Source of the DNA: Megascapheus bottae
Taxonomy: Eukaryota > Chordata > Mammalia > Rodentia > Geomyidae
Assembly (NCBI GenBank): GCA_024803745.1
Contig: JANJXV010000010.1
Coordinates: 32,917,025 to 32,981,024 of the forward strand
Length of the DNA: 64,000 bases
Reading direction: 5' to 3'
Part shown: piece after piece, positions 55,563 to 64,000 of the stretch
Position numbering within the stretch: position 1 is the stretch's first letter
How the letters are laid out: the number at the start of each line of letters is the position of its first letter
Position numbers and translations under genes: made by a program
Notes under the pieces: generated by a model
Told to the model about the DNA's origin: nothing
The model's input: only the letters and a program-made list of their open reading frames with translations
Database searches by the model: none

Positions 55563-55830
55563 GCTGGACACTGGTGGCTCATGCCTGTAATTCTTGCTTC
55601 TCAGGAGACTTAGGTCTGAGGATCCTGGTTGAAAGTCAGCCCAGGCAGGACAGCTCCTGAGACTCTTATCTCCAATAAATTATCATCTCCCTCCCCTACC
55701 TGCCAAAAACCCACAAAAGAGAATTGGATTGGCTTAAGTGGTAGAGTGCTAAACTTTTACAAAAGAATCTCAAGGACAGTGCCTATGCCCTGAATTCAAG
55801 TCCCAGGACCAGACTATACACAAAAATTTG
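55563..55830 (+). repeat. 7SL-headed dimeric SINE
   Basis: Head GCTGGACACTGGTGGCTCAT, GCCTGTAATTCTTGCTTCTC, AGGTCTGAGGATCCTGGTTG; junction GAGACTCTTATCTCCAATAA; then an unusual C-rich linker (CATCTCCCTCCCCTACCTGC) and the right monomer TGGATTGGCTTAAGTGGTAG, ending TGAATTCAAGTCCCAGGACC. The extra linker is not seen in the other copies. Confidence 0.88.
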
Positions 55831-56658
55831 AGTTGTCTGGGACAGGAGAAAAGTCTTGAATGAATGATAATTCAGTTAAACATGAAAAGGTAGCATGCAC
55901 AAAAAAATGTGTGAATTCATCCATTAATTCATATGAACATTGTAGTAGAGTTTCAGAGCAAGATTCTAAATAAATCTGTCAAACACAAGCCAAATTAAAC
56001 AAAGTAAAATGTACCCATAAAAGCAGGCAAAATGGCATTTATTAAGAAAAGACTCTTGTGATTTTGGTTGATTAAAATTCTGAGACCTCTGAATTGAAGA
56101 GAATAAATACATTTAAATAAGACAATCCAGGTGAGAAAGAGAGAAATTTCTTTTGTTAGGATATAATAAGAATTCAGAGTAAGAAATCTCATTTCAGAGA
56201 GAACAGTAGGATAAATGAGCAAATTGATCCATTGCTGAAAAAAAGCTAAAAATAATGAGGAAAATGTATTTAAAAAGCAACATTACAAGAGCATGTATTT
56301 CAATTTTTTGAAGATATGATCAATTGAAATAACAAAAGAATTAAAACTTTTTATTGCTTTTAATTAATTGTACAAAGAGATTTCAATATTTAAATGTAAG
56401 TGGACCCAAATTGGTTTTGTTACTATGGTATTTACCAACTATGCAATGACAACTTTGTTCATCAAAAAAGATTTTTCTCATAATAGGAAGAACAGTAGCA
56501 GATTTTCCTCACAGTAAAGTGGAACCCATAAATCCTATTCCTCATGTAAGGATAAGCCAGAATGAAATACATTCAACAATGCCTCCACCCATCCTCAGAG
56601 AATCTTAGAGAATGTTTCATTGTATGAAGTAATCAAAAAAATCCAAATCCCAAAATTT
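55831..56658. other. unassigned AT-rich sequence
   Basis: No gene or named repeat. A 75-codon minus frame (55995-56222) has no family features. Confidence 0.45.
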
Positions 56659-56659
56659 T

Positions 56660-57003
56660 TTAAATTGTGATTAATAGAAAGATTACATTAAATTAACCAG
56701 ATAGAAGGTTCATAACTTCACAAACATTGATACCCTGTCTTATGACATAGTCCCCATTTCCCTCCCACCCTCCCCCTTCCCTTGATTTCCCCCTTCCCTG
56801 TCCAATTTCAAATACCCAATTAAGCACATATAAACTATATCAGATAACAAGGTAAAATATTGTAACAATATGAGATAACCAAAGGATGGCAAAAGAGATG
56901 AGCGATAACATAGTACATTAAGGACAACAGTCACTCATTATATGACTTTTGTTTCCTTCTTCTGGAGGTCCTTACATTTAGTGTCATACTATTTGGCCTA
57001 TTA
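56660..57003 (-). repeat. 5'-truncated L1 3' UTR insertion (minus)
   Basis: Plus strand: TTTTTTAAATTGTGATTAAT, ACCAGATAGAAGGTTCATAA, CCCACCCTCCCCCTTCCC, ATTGTAACAATATGAGATAA and CATTTAGTGTCATACTATTT. Same layout as 32859-33204 and 46503-46918. No clear flanking duplication. Confidence 0.9.
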
Positions 57004-57229
57004 GAAATAATAAAAGGCCAGTTATAAAAAGAGTTATAAAAAATAAATTTCTCAAAATGTGATTCCCAAGGAAAATTTATCCCCAACAACATAGAAATAA
57101 AAACCAAATCCTTTCTGGAAGAATGAGCTTTCATACTATCTCAGAGTATCATTACAAATAAGTATTTTCAAAGACAATGGGTAAAATAAAGTTGAAGGAC
57201 ACATGGAAATCTTAATATCAATCAAGCTC

Positions 57230-58080
57230 GGGCAAAAGCAAGGGACAGTAATACATCCACAAATACTGCTGAAATTGGAATTAGATAAACAGATTAAAAA
57301 TTAACTATGCTTTAAATGCTGAGGGAGTTAAGGGAAACTTGAAATTTTCACATATTAAGAAACTATAAAAAATAACAATAGTGCCCCAAAAAGCACTAAC
57401 TTGGGTGTCTCTTGAAGTTTCAAGTCAATGAAACTGAAAATTCAATGATGCTATTTGGCAGCTGATTAGGCACGTATAAGGAAAGAATCAATGAACAATT
57501 GATAGAGTCAAAGAAGAATGAATTAAAGAGCATGAAATTCAGAGGGACATTTGATTGAAAATACATAACAGTAAATTTAAAAGACATGGATAACTAAGTA
57601 TCTGAGGCAGAAGAGACATTTGAGGAGACAATTCCCCAGAAATTTTCAAAAACTGGTGGAAGGTGAAAAATGTGGATTCAACAAGTCTAATAAATCCAGA
57701 TCCAGATAAATTTGAAGAAATCAACATTAAAGAAATCAACAGAAAACACCTATGGGAAAAACTATAAAATCCAAATCATTAAATGAAGATGTTAAAAGCC
57801 ACAGATTATAAAAGAAAGATTACTTTCAAAGGAGCAATATTTTCCTTTACAGTCTACCAACTGAAAAGTCAGAAGACAGTATAAAATATGTTAACTTTGC
57901 TGGATACAAATATATGACTTTCTAGACTCAAAAATAAATTTATTCCAGCAATTTTGAAGGCAACTTCCAGGAAATAAAACAAGCCATTCCTTCACCAAAA
58001 GAAAAATTTTAAGTACAATCATGCAGAAGGAAAGGAGTCCCAGATGGAAGGTGATATGCAAGGAAGAATGAAGAATAAAT
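57230..58080 (+). repeat. ancient L1 or HAL1 ORF1 remnant
   Basis: An A-rich strand carries worn L1 ORF1-type wording: GAGACAATTCCCCAGAAATT, AGAAATCAACATTAAAGAAA, ACTTTCAAAGGAGCAATATT, AACTGAAAAGTCAGAAGACAGTATAAAATAT, GCAACTTCCAGGAAATAAAA. This follows the RRM/C-terminal part of old L1 ORF1 (ACCTACAAAGGAACAACAATAAG...CAAGCCAGAAGACAGTGGAA). No reading frame survives. HAL1, which carries only ORF1, is an alternative. Confidence 0.6.
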
Positions 58081-59330
58081 GACAAGAGGAGATTACACAA
58101 CACTGCTCTTCCCTTTGTTTTCCACTTTTGTTGCTTTTAAGATATGGCCAGTCCTGTAAAGTCAATTGCCTGCCCTCTGGATACTTTTAAGGCTCCTCTT
58201 TGCCTCTGTTGTTAAATAATTTTATTATAGTATGAATTTTATTTATTCCATTTCTGTCTGAATTTGTGAATTCGTGTATTTCAACAATTTAAGAAAAGTT
58301 TCAGAAATTCTTTTCTTGGACACTTCTGCTGAAACTGATTTTAGTACATTATTGTATGTGGCACAATTAGGAAAATTATATGCATCCAGAATATAGAAAT
58401 AACTCTTAAACTTATAGGAAAGCATTCCAATGGGAAAGAGCAAATGATATGAGTAGAAATTATACCAGAGAAGACACATACGTGTTGAACGTGTACATGA
58501 AGAATCACCAGTAGTCATCAGCATAATTAATACAAGGCATAAAATGGCCCAGACAACCTCTGCGCTGGATGAGCAGGATGTATGGGGGGGGGCGAAGAGG
58601 GTAATGGGTGTGAAAAATCTAGTTGCATTGAACCCTCTCTTGTGATGTCACTGGGGCAATATGTGAGCCGCTCTAGTGTCCAGCTAAGTGAATGCGATTC
58701 ATCGTGGCATGCTGAATGATATGAACAGACTTTGGGGTAAGTCTGGCAGGTTAAAAACATATGGAAACAGCATAATGGAACCCACAAAATCTTGACAGTG
58801 AGGACAGGAGAGTCCAAAGGGAAGGAATCATGGTGGAATAAATAAAATTCTTCAAAGTAACAACACATAGAGAAAGCAAGTCTCTAAGTACAAAGTACAT
58901 AGTGTTGCATACATAGAAGCATTACAATGAAAAATTAAATTTCAAATGTATGTATCTCTAAAAGTAATATGTGCTATGTATACCTACTAATATATAAGTG
59001 TATATATACATGTATAAATGTATATATAATATATAAATGTGTAAATCTGTAAACCTGTATAAATATACATAAATGTATTATACACATACTAATTTTTCAA
59101 ACTACATATTTAGCTATATTGAATTGCAGTTACTTCTCCAGTTTGAAATATGAGTCATATTGCAATGTTCACTGATGAAGTCTTATTTATTACTCTCATT
59201 ACCATTCTTTATCATTTCTAATCACAATAAATTTGTATTTCAAAAATCCTTTAAAATTATGACTTAAAAATACATTGCATTGCTTTGGGGAGGCATCACA
59301 AATTTAAAATGTAGTTTTTAAAGCTTTATA
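58081..59330. other. unassigned sequence, with an AT-rich tract
   Basis: Contains a 113-codon minus frame (58527-58868) in a locally GC-richer patch with a GGGGGGGGC run at about 58585, and low-complexity TATATA/TGTATA sequence at 58975-59090. No family resemblance in the frame and no named repeat. Confidence 0.45.
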
Positions 59331-59342
59331 AAAGCTATGTTT

Positions 59343-59528
59343 TGGTCTGGGAGTTTGGCCTAGTGGTAGAGGGCTTGCCTAGCATGCACGAAGATCCGGG
59401 TTCGATTGCTCAGTACCACATACATAGAAAAAAAAGCTGGAAGTGGTGCTGAGGCTCAAGTGGTAGAGTGCTAGCCTTGAGAACAGTGCTCAAGCCCTGA
59501 GCCCAAGCCCAGGACTGGCAAAAAAAAA
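59343..59528 (+). repeat. IDL-Geo-like dimeric SINE with target duplication
   Basis: Head GGTCTGGGAGTTTGGCCTAG, TGGTAGAGGGCTTGCCTAGC, GGGTTCGATTGC; linker ACATACATAGAAAAAAAAGC; right monomer GGAAGTGGTGCTGAGGCTCA, with a short deletion after TTGAGAA. A12 tail. AAAGCTATGTTT is present at 59331-59342 and 59529-59540. Confidence 0.96.
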
Positions 59529-59540
59529 AAAGCTATGTTT

Positions 59541-61591
59541 GTACTACTTAAGAAGGAAGATTACCAATTATTCTAGACCAATGTATACAGTTATGTGATT
59601 TTAAAAATAATTCTAGTTTTGATCCAAGAACAAAATCATAATAAATTCTTGAAGCCAAATCAAGATCATGTAAGAAAGTTACATATACATTTTATAGAGT
59701 TGGACTGTCTTTTAACAGGATTTCAAGATTATTGACTGAAATAATAGTGTACTAGTCTCTTAAATTTGTGACAGGGATAGATTAAAGAGAGCAAAGCAGT
59801 CTGGGTATGATCCAAAGAGACAAAATCTCTGCTTTCTGGAACTATGGAGTCTTAAGCAGGGTCATCCTAGAAGCAGATGCCAAGAAAGATGAAAATAAAA
59901 GGATTTTTATTAGAGGAAATGCTCATGAGAGAAATAGAATAGAAGCCAGAGGATGCTGGGAAAACATCTTCTGCACTACTGTGCTAATTGGATCCCAACT
60001 GATAGATAAGCAACTATGCATCATAGTCATTGGTGAACTACCAAACTAAAACAACCATATAGCTGGACTTCAATCTTCTCTACACAAGAGGGAGGAACTA
60101 CACAACCAAAATAACAACCACAAAAATACATATCCTCAAATGTGGCCAGCCTGGTGAACATCTATAGGCACCTGAATTTGGACTGCTCTGCACTCCCTTT
60201 TCCAAAGAAGACAAGCTTTACGTTTAAATAATACCCTGTTTTTCTCCTAGTCTTCAGCCATTCATTAAAGGCAACCAATTACTCCTTCACAGTAATCAAA
60301 TTCCTTTAAGTCATTTATCTTACAAACATTGGCTCTTTTCCACCCACTGATTAATTTTATGTCTAACACTAAGAAGCAGCTTTACTCTGAGATTATATAG
60401 ATTTAAATGGTACCTACTGCATCTTTCAGTCTTACCTAGTTAGAAATTGTTAGCAACTTAACCACACTCATTTGTCAAAAACAAAGGTCGGTTTCTTTTT
60501 AGACTTTTTATGGCAACTTATAACTCTTGAGGCACACATTCAGGGCAAGGTACAGTCCCAAGACCCATTTGAATACATAATAGGATTGAATGCCTAACAA
60601 GTCTGCTAAATGGCTGATTCTTTAAGACGCTGAAAATTCTTCCACATGTAAAGTAGAATACCTTCCATTGCGTCAATTGTTTTGTTATTTGTTTCAGCTC
60701 CATTTTCCATCCCTACCTTATCTATTGGGAATACATTTCACTAACATACGTGAGGGAATCTACAACTACCACTGAATCTCAATTGTTTAGCTCAAAGTAG
60801 GAAAGGAGTCACAATGTTAGGTTTGAGTGTGACTCTGAAGGTAAACTGAGTTAGAATTTCGCCTTTCATCTTTCTTAACTCTGATTTGGGTTGATTTACT
60901 TCTCTTATACTGAATAAGCACAGAAATTATGTACAACTCATGGATTGTGAAACAAAATGTGATGACAAATGTAAAGTCTTTCATATGATTCCCAAGACAT
61001 AGCAAGTACTCACTCGATAAATATCTTCTATACTTTAGAAGATATACTTTCTACATAGAAGCAATACTTATTTATCAGGTGTTTTGTTGTTGTTGCTCTC
61101 TCCTCTGGATTGGACACCTTTTTAACTCATCACTGTAATAATTTGTGTCAAGTGAGAATTGGAGTGCCTAGTATGATTAATTAATTGATCTGAGTATTCT
61201 TTCATTTTTAACCAGAGGAATGTTTCTTCTATTCCTAGATCATTTCCTCATTCAACCACACTTGTAGGTCCCTCACAAGAAAGAACCCAGTGTGTTGTCT
61301 CTGATGATAGCTCAGTCAGCCACTATCCACCAGAATGTCTTTGGATATGGGAAACATTGTGAGCATATCAGCAATGTCAGAGGGTAAAAAGTGAAATCGG
61401 AAAGATTCATACACATTCTGATGGGGCCAGTGGCCTCACCTTTGGCCATTTTATGGCACAATCTCCATTTGGGAATTCATCACCATAGAGATATTCAGAT
61501 TTCTGCAGAATTTTGTACTCTCCTGAACTCCTTTGAACTCTCAACAATAATCTCCTTGATAGCATAAGCCAGATTCAAAAGACTTTGCTGG
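59541..61591. other. unassigned sequence, no gene seen
   Basis: About 2 kb. The 80-codon plus frame at 59807-60049 is hydrophilic but matches no family I recognise. No confident repeat. Confidence 0.45.
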
Positions 61592-61602
61592 GTGTGCTTG
61601 TT

Positions 61603-61807
61603 GTTTTGGGGATTTTTTTGCCGACCCTGGGTTTGGGCTTAGGGCCTGAGCACTGTTCTTGGGCTTTCTCAAGGCTAGAGGTCTACCACTTGAGCCACAG
61701 CACCACTTCTGGCTTTTTTCTATGTATTTGATACCGAGGAATACAACCCAGGTCTTTGTGCATGCTAGGCAAGCACTCTACCACGAGGCCAAACTCCCGG
61801 CCCCTGT
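61603..61807 (-). repeat. IDL-Geo-like dimeric SINE with target duplication
   Basis: Minus strand: GGGGCCGGGAGTTTGGCCTC, CCTGGGTTGTATTCC, ACATAGAAAAAAGCCAGAAG, TGGTGCTGTGGCTCAAGTGG, AGAAAGCCCAAGAACAGTGC. GTGTGCTTGTT flanks it at 61592-61602 and 61808-61818. Confidence 0.95.
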
Positions 61808-61818
61808 GTGTGCTTGTT

Positions 61819-63173
61819 TTAATCCTAGTTTATTTAATCTAACTTTAGCTATTTCATTTTTCACTTTTTATATGGAAGGGAAGAAGTACCAGAAGAAAAA
61901 TGGTTGAGAGGAAAGGTCTTACATAAATATAGAAGACAAAATGCCTTTTATTTCTGCAGGTACCACTGTATGGGTCATTTCTATTTGCAAACACAGGTGT
62001 TCTAGAAAGTTAACTTTGATGAAATAATCCTAAATAGAGCTTGAAAAAGCAGAGAAGCATACAGTTTCCAGACTGTGTTCTCTGGAGTGTGAAAGAGAAT
62101 TGCATTAGCAAAATATCACTGAGAAACATGTGAAACGCGATATAGTTTGATTTTGAAAACTTCAATGGACTTTTTAAAAGAATAATGTTAGGTTTATAGA
62201 AAAGCTGAATAACGAATCCACATATACCCAAATGCTGCTTTGCCCTATAGAATGATTTCTAGTGTTAATACTGACAGACTCCAGTCCAAACTCCACTATT
62301 TCATCTCAATTGACCTTGAACTTCAATGTCTACCCCTAATTGATGTGCATCACCCAGTTTTAGAAAGAACCAGAATTGATTTAGAAAGGTTCCTCCCCCT
62401 TTATCTGATCATGTATCATGCCTATTCACAATCCCCATCTCTCATGCTTGACTTAGGATTGCTTTAGCCTGCCTTCAAGAATCCTATCAAGTCAGTTTTA
62501 GCAAGAATAGTCCATCACCTTAAAATGATTGCACTGGATTCCATGGATAATCCAAGGTAATCTTACCATTTTCTAATGATTAACTTAGACAGCAAATATA
62601 TTTCCCAGATATGAATTTAAGGAGTTGGCCGTTATAATCCTTTGGATGTGTTCATGAGCTGTTAACAATGATGCTAGTGTTTTCTCAAAATTTCATCCTG
62701 TGGGTAGGAGTCCAAATGAGATTGGTTAAATAATTTGTGATGAAAATTCTCAGCTTTTATAGGCTAAGGGTAAAGATTAGGTGAGAAGAAATAGATATTG
62801 CCAACATAAACATGTACTGAATTATCACACTGTTCTCTGGAAATATGGGTAATTGAAGAGTAATAACTAATGGTGAAAAAATGAATAGGTATTGGGAGGG
62901 TTATGTTTATAGGAGGATTACATATTTTATGTGGATTACTGGTTTGCAAAGAACAATTATGCTCTCTATTCTTTTTGTGTAATTCTAGGAACCATCACTA
63001 AAGAGATAGTTGAAGAAACCTAGTCCTAGAATTGCACAAGAAGAATGGAGAGAATGATTGATCTTTGTAAACCAGTTCATGTTTATGTTGCCAATATATA
63101 TTTCTTCTAGTATATGTTCTTCATGTAAGATTCTTTAACTAAGGTGATAGATTTTAGAAAACACATTCCATCT
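61819..63173. other. unassigned sequence
   Basis: About 1.35 kb without gene or named repeat. Frames of 61-75 codons on both strands are unremarkable. Confidence 0.45.
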
Positions 63174-63422
63174 GAGCCCGGCACAGTGGCGCAGGTCTGT
63201 AATCCTAGCTACTCAGGAGGCTGAAATACAAGGATCATGGTTGAAAGCCAGCCCAGGCACTAAAGAACTTGAGACTCTGATCTCTAATTAACCACTGAAA
63301 ACAGAAAACAGGAAGTGGGGCTGTGGCTCAAGGGTAGGGGGTAGCTTTGAGCTGAAGAGCTCAGGGACAGAGCCCAGGTCCAGGAATAGGGCCTTGAGCT
63401 GAAGGCCTCATGACCCACAAAA
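63174..63422 (+). repeat. 7SL-headed dimeric SINE, well preserved
   Basis: Head GAGCCCGGCACAGTGGCGCA, CTGTAATCCTAGCTACTCAG, AAGGATCATGGTTGAAAGCC; junction GAGACTCTGATCTCTAATTA, ACCACTGAAAACAG; right monomer GGAAGTGGGGCTGTGGCTCA, TTTGAGCTGAAGAGCTCAGG. Tail passes directly into the GGAA repeat. Confidence 0.94.
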
Positions 63423-63512
63423 AAGAAGGAAGGAAAGAAAGGAAGGAGGAAAGGAAGGAAGGAAGGAAGGAAGGAAGGAAGGAAGGAAGGAAGGAAGGAA
63501 GAAAGAAAGAAT
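63423..63512. repeat. GGAA microsatellite grown from a SINE tail
   Basis: About 90 bases of GGAA/GAAA repeat begin immediately after ACCCACAAAAAAGAAGG of the SINE. The Ser/Phe/Leu/Pro frames on minus (63284-63626) are repeat artefacts. Confidence 0.96.
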
Positions 63513-64000
63513 AGAAAATGCGCTGCATCTAAATATAACACTATTACTGACAATAACAATAAAAATGAAATGGGGTAGAAGTACATCCAACAATGAGTGA
63601 TTAAGACCTCTCAGAAACATATCCAAACTATGTTAAAGGACATAAAGAAAATTTGAATGAATTGAATGATATACAATGCTTATGCTTGGACTGTCTAATA
63701 TAAAATAAAAGTCATTTTTTTGGCCAAGTTAACCTGTGAATTCAGCATAATAGCAATTACAGCCAGTGGGATAAAAAATTTTTTAAAAAGCACACATTCT
63801 CAATTTGTATGGGAGAAGAGCCAAAGTATAGTGAAGTCTATTTGGAAAGGAGTACAAAAGAATACTTAACCCCTCGGACATTAACTTATATTAGTAAGCC
63901 ATGGTGAGTTTTTAAAAAGCTATGCTCTTCATATAGAAACTGAACTCTGAGTAATGAAACAACATAGAAAAAAAAGAAACCAGAGCCCTATAAATATGAC
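63513..64000. other. unassigned AT-rich sequence
   Basis: No gene or named repeat to the window end. Confidence 0.45.

Noticed and set aside
58527..58868. 113-codon minus-strand frame in a GC-richer patch
   Set aside because: Pro/His/Ser-rich sequence without a known motif. The patch may be a decayed repeat.
1..64000. CRISPR array, prokaryotic operon or phage content
   Set aside because: No regularly spaced repeats with unique spacers and no bacterial-type gene layout. All dispersed repeats are mammalian retroelements or microsatellites.

Overview
The window reads as non-coding DNA from a placental mammal, most likely a rodent of the superfamily Geomyoidea (kangaroo rats, pocket mice, pocket gophers). 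The evidence is the repeat content. About fifteen copies of a dimeric SINE are present whose left half is tRNA-Ala/ID-like and whose right half matches what I remember of the IDL-Geo family described from geomyoids. About eight more SINEs carry a 7SL/B1-like head joined to the same right half. Older mammal-wide repeats (MIR, L2, MER5-type, MaLR LTRs, old L1) lie beneath these. The lineage call is from memory and no search was run.

I found no cellular gene, exon, tRNA, rRNA or structured ncRNA gene that I can defend. The longest open frames lie in L1 remnants, purine/pyrimidine microsatellites, or AT-rich sequence without protein-like composition. The window looks like a gene desert or a very large intron.

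Layout. 1-9 kb: mostly unassigned AT-rich sequence, a possible old L1 3' UTR, one L2 tail and three SINEs. 9-19 kb: SINE-rich, with a MER5-like DNA transposon, a roughly 300 bp GAAA/GGAA tract, CA and AT microsatellites, and an L1 3' end with a lone SINE right monomer in front of it. 19-33 kb: sparse SINEs, several MIRs, an old L1 3' UTR, a 1.2 kb L1 tail, two SINEs back to back near 30.3-30.7 kb, and a diverged duplication interrupted by a SINE at 31.1/32.3 kb. 32.8-46.5 kb: truncated L1 insertions (one inverted by twin priming), two MaLR LTRs, L2, MIR and SINEs.

46.5-53.7 kb: the main feature is a full-length (7.18 kb) minus-strand L1. It has a 5' UTR, ORF1, ORF2 and 3' UTR, and is bounded by a 19 bp target-site duplication with one mismatch. 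It sits inside an older plus-strand L1 3' end, which it split in two. Both ORFs are broken by stops and frameshifts, so it is a dead copy. 54-64 kb: MIR, GT repeat, SINEs, an L1 3' end, an ancient L1/HAL1-like ORF1 remnant, and a GGAA tract grown from a SINE tail.

The most interesting biology is retrotransposon architecture: one tRNA-like right monomer shared by two SINE families with unrelated heads, a lone copy of that monomer, and a 7SL-7SL-tRNA composite. I saw no new gene system.
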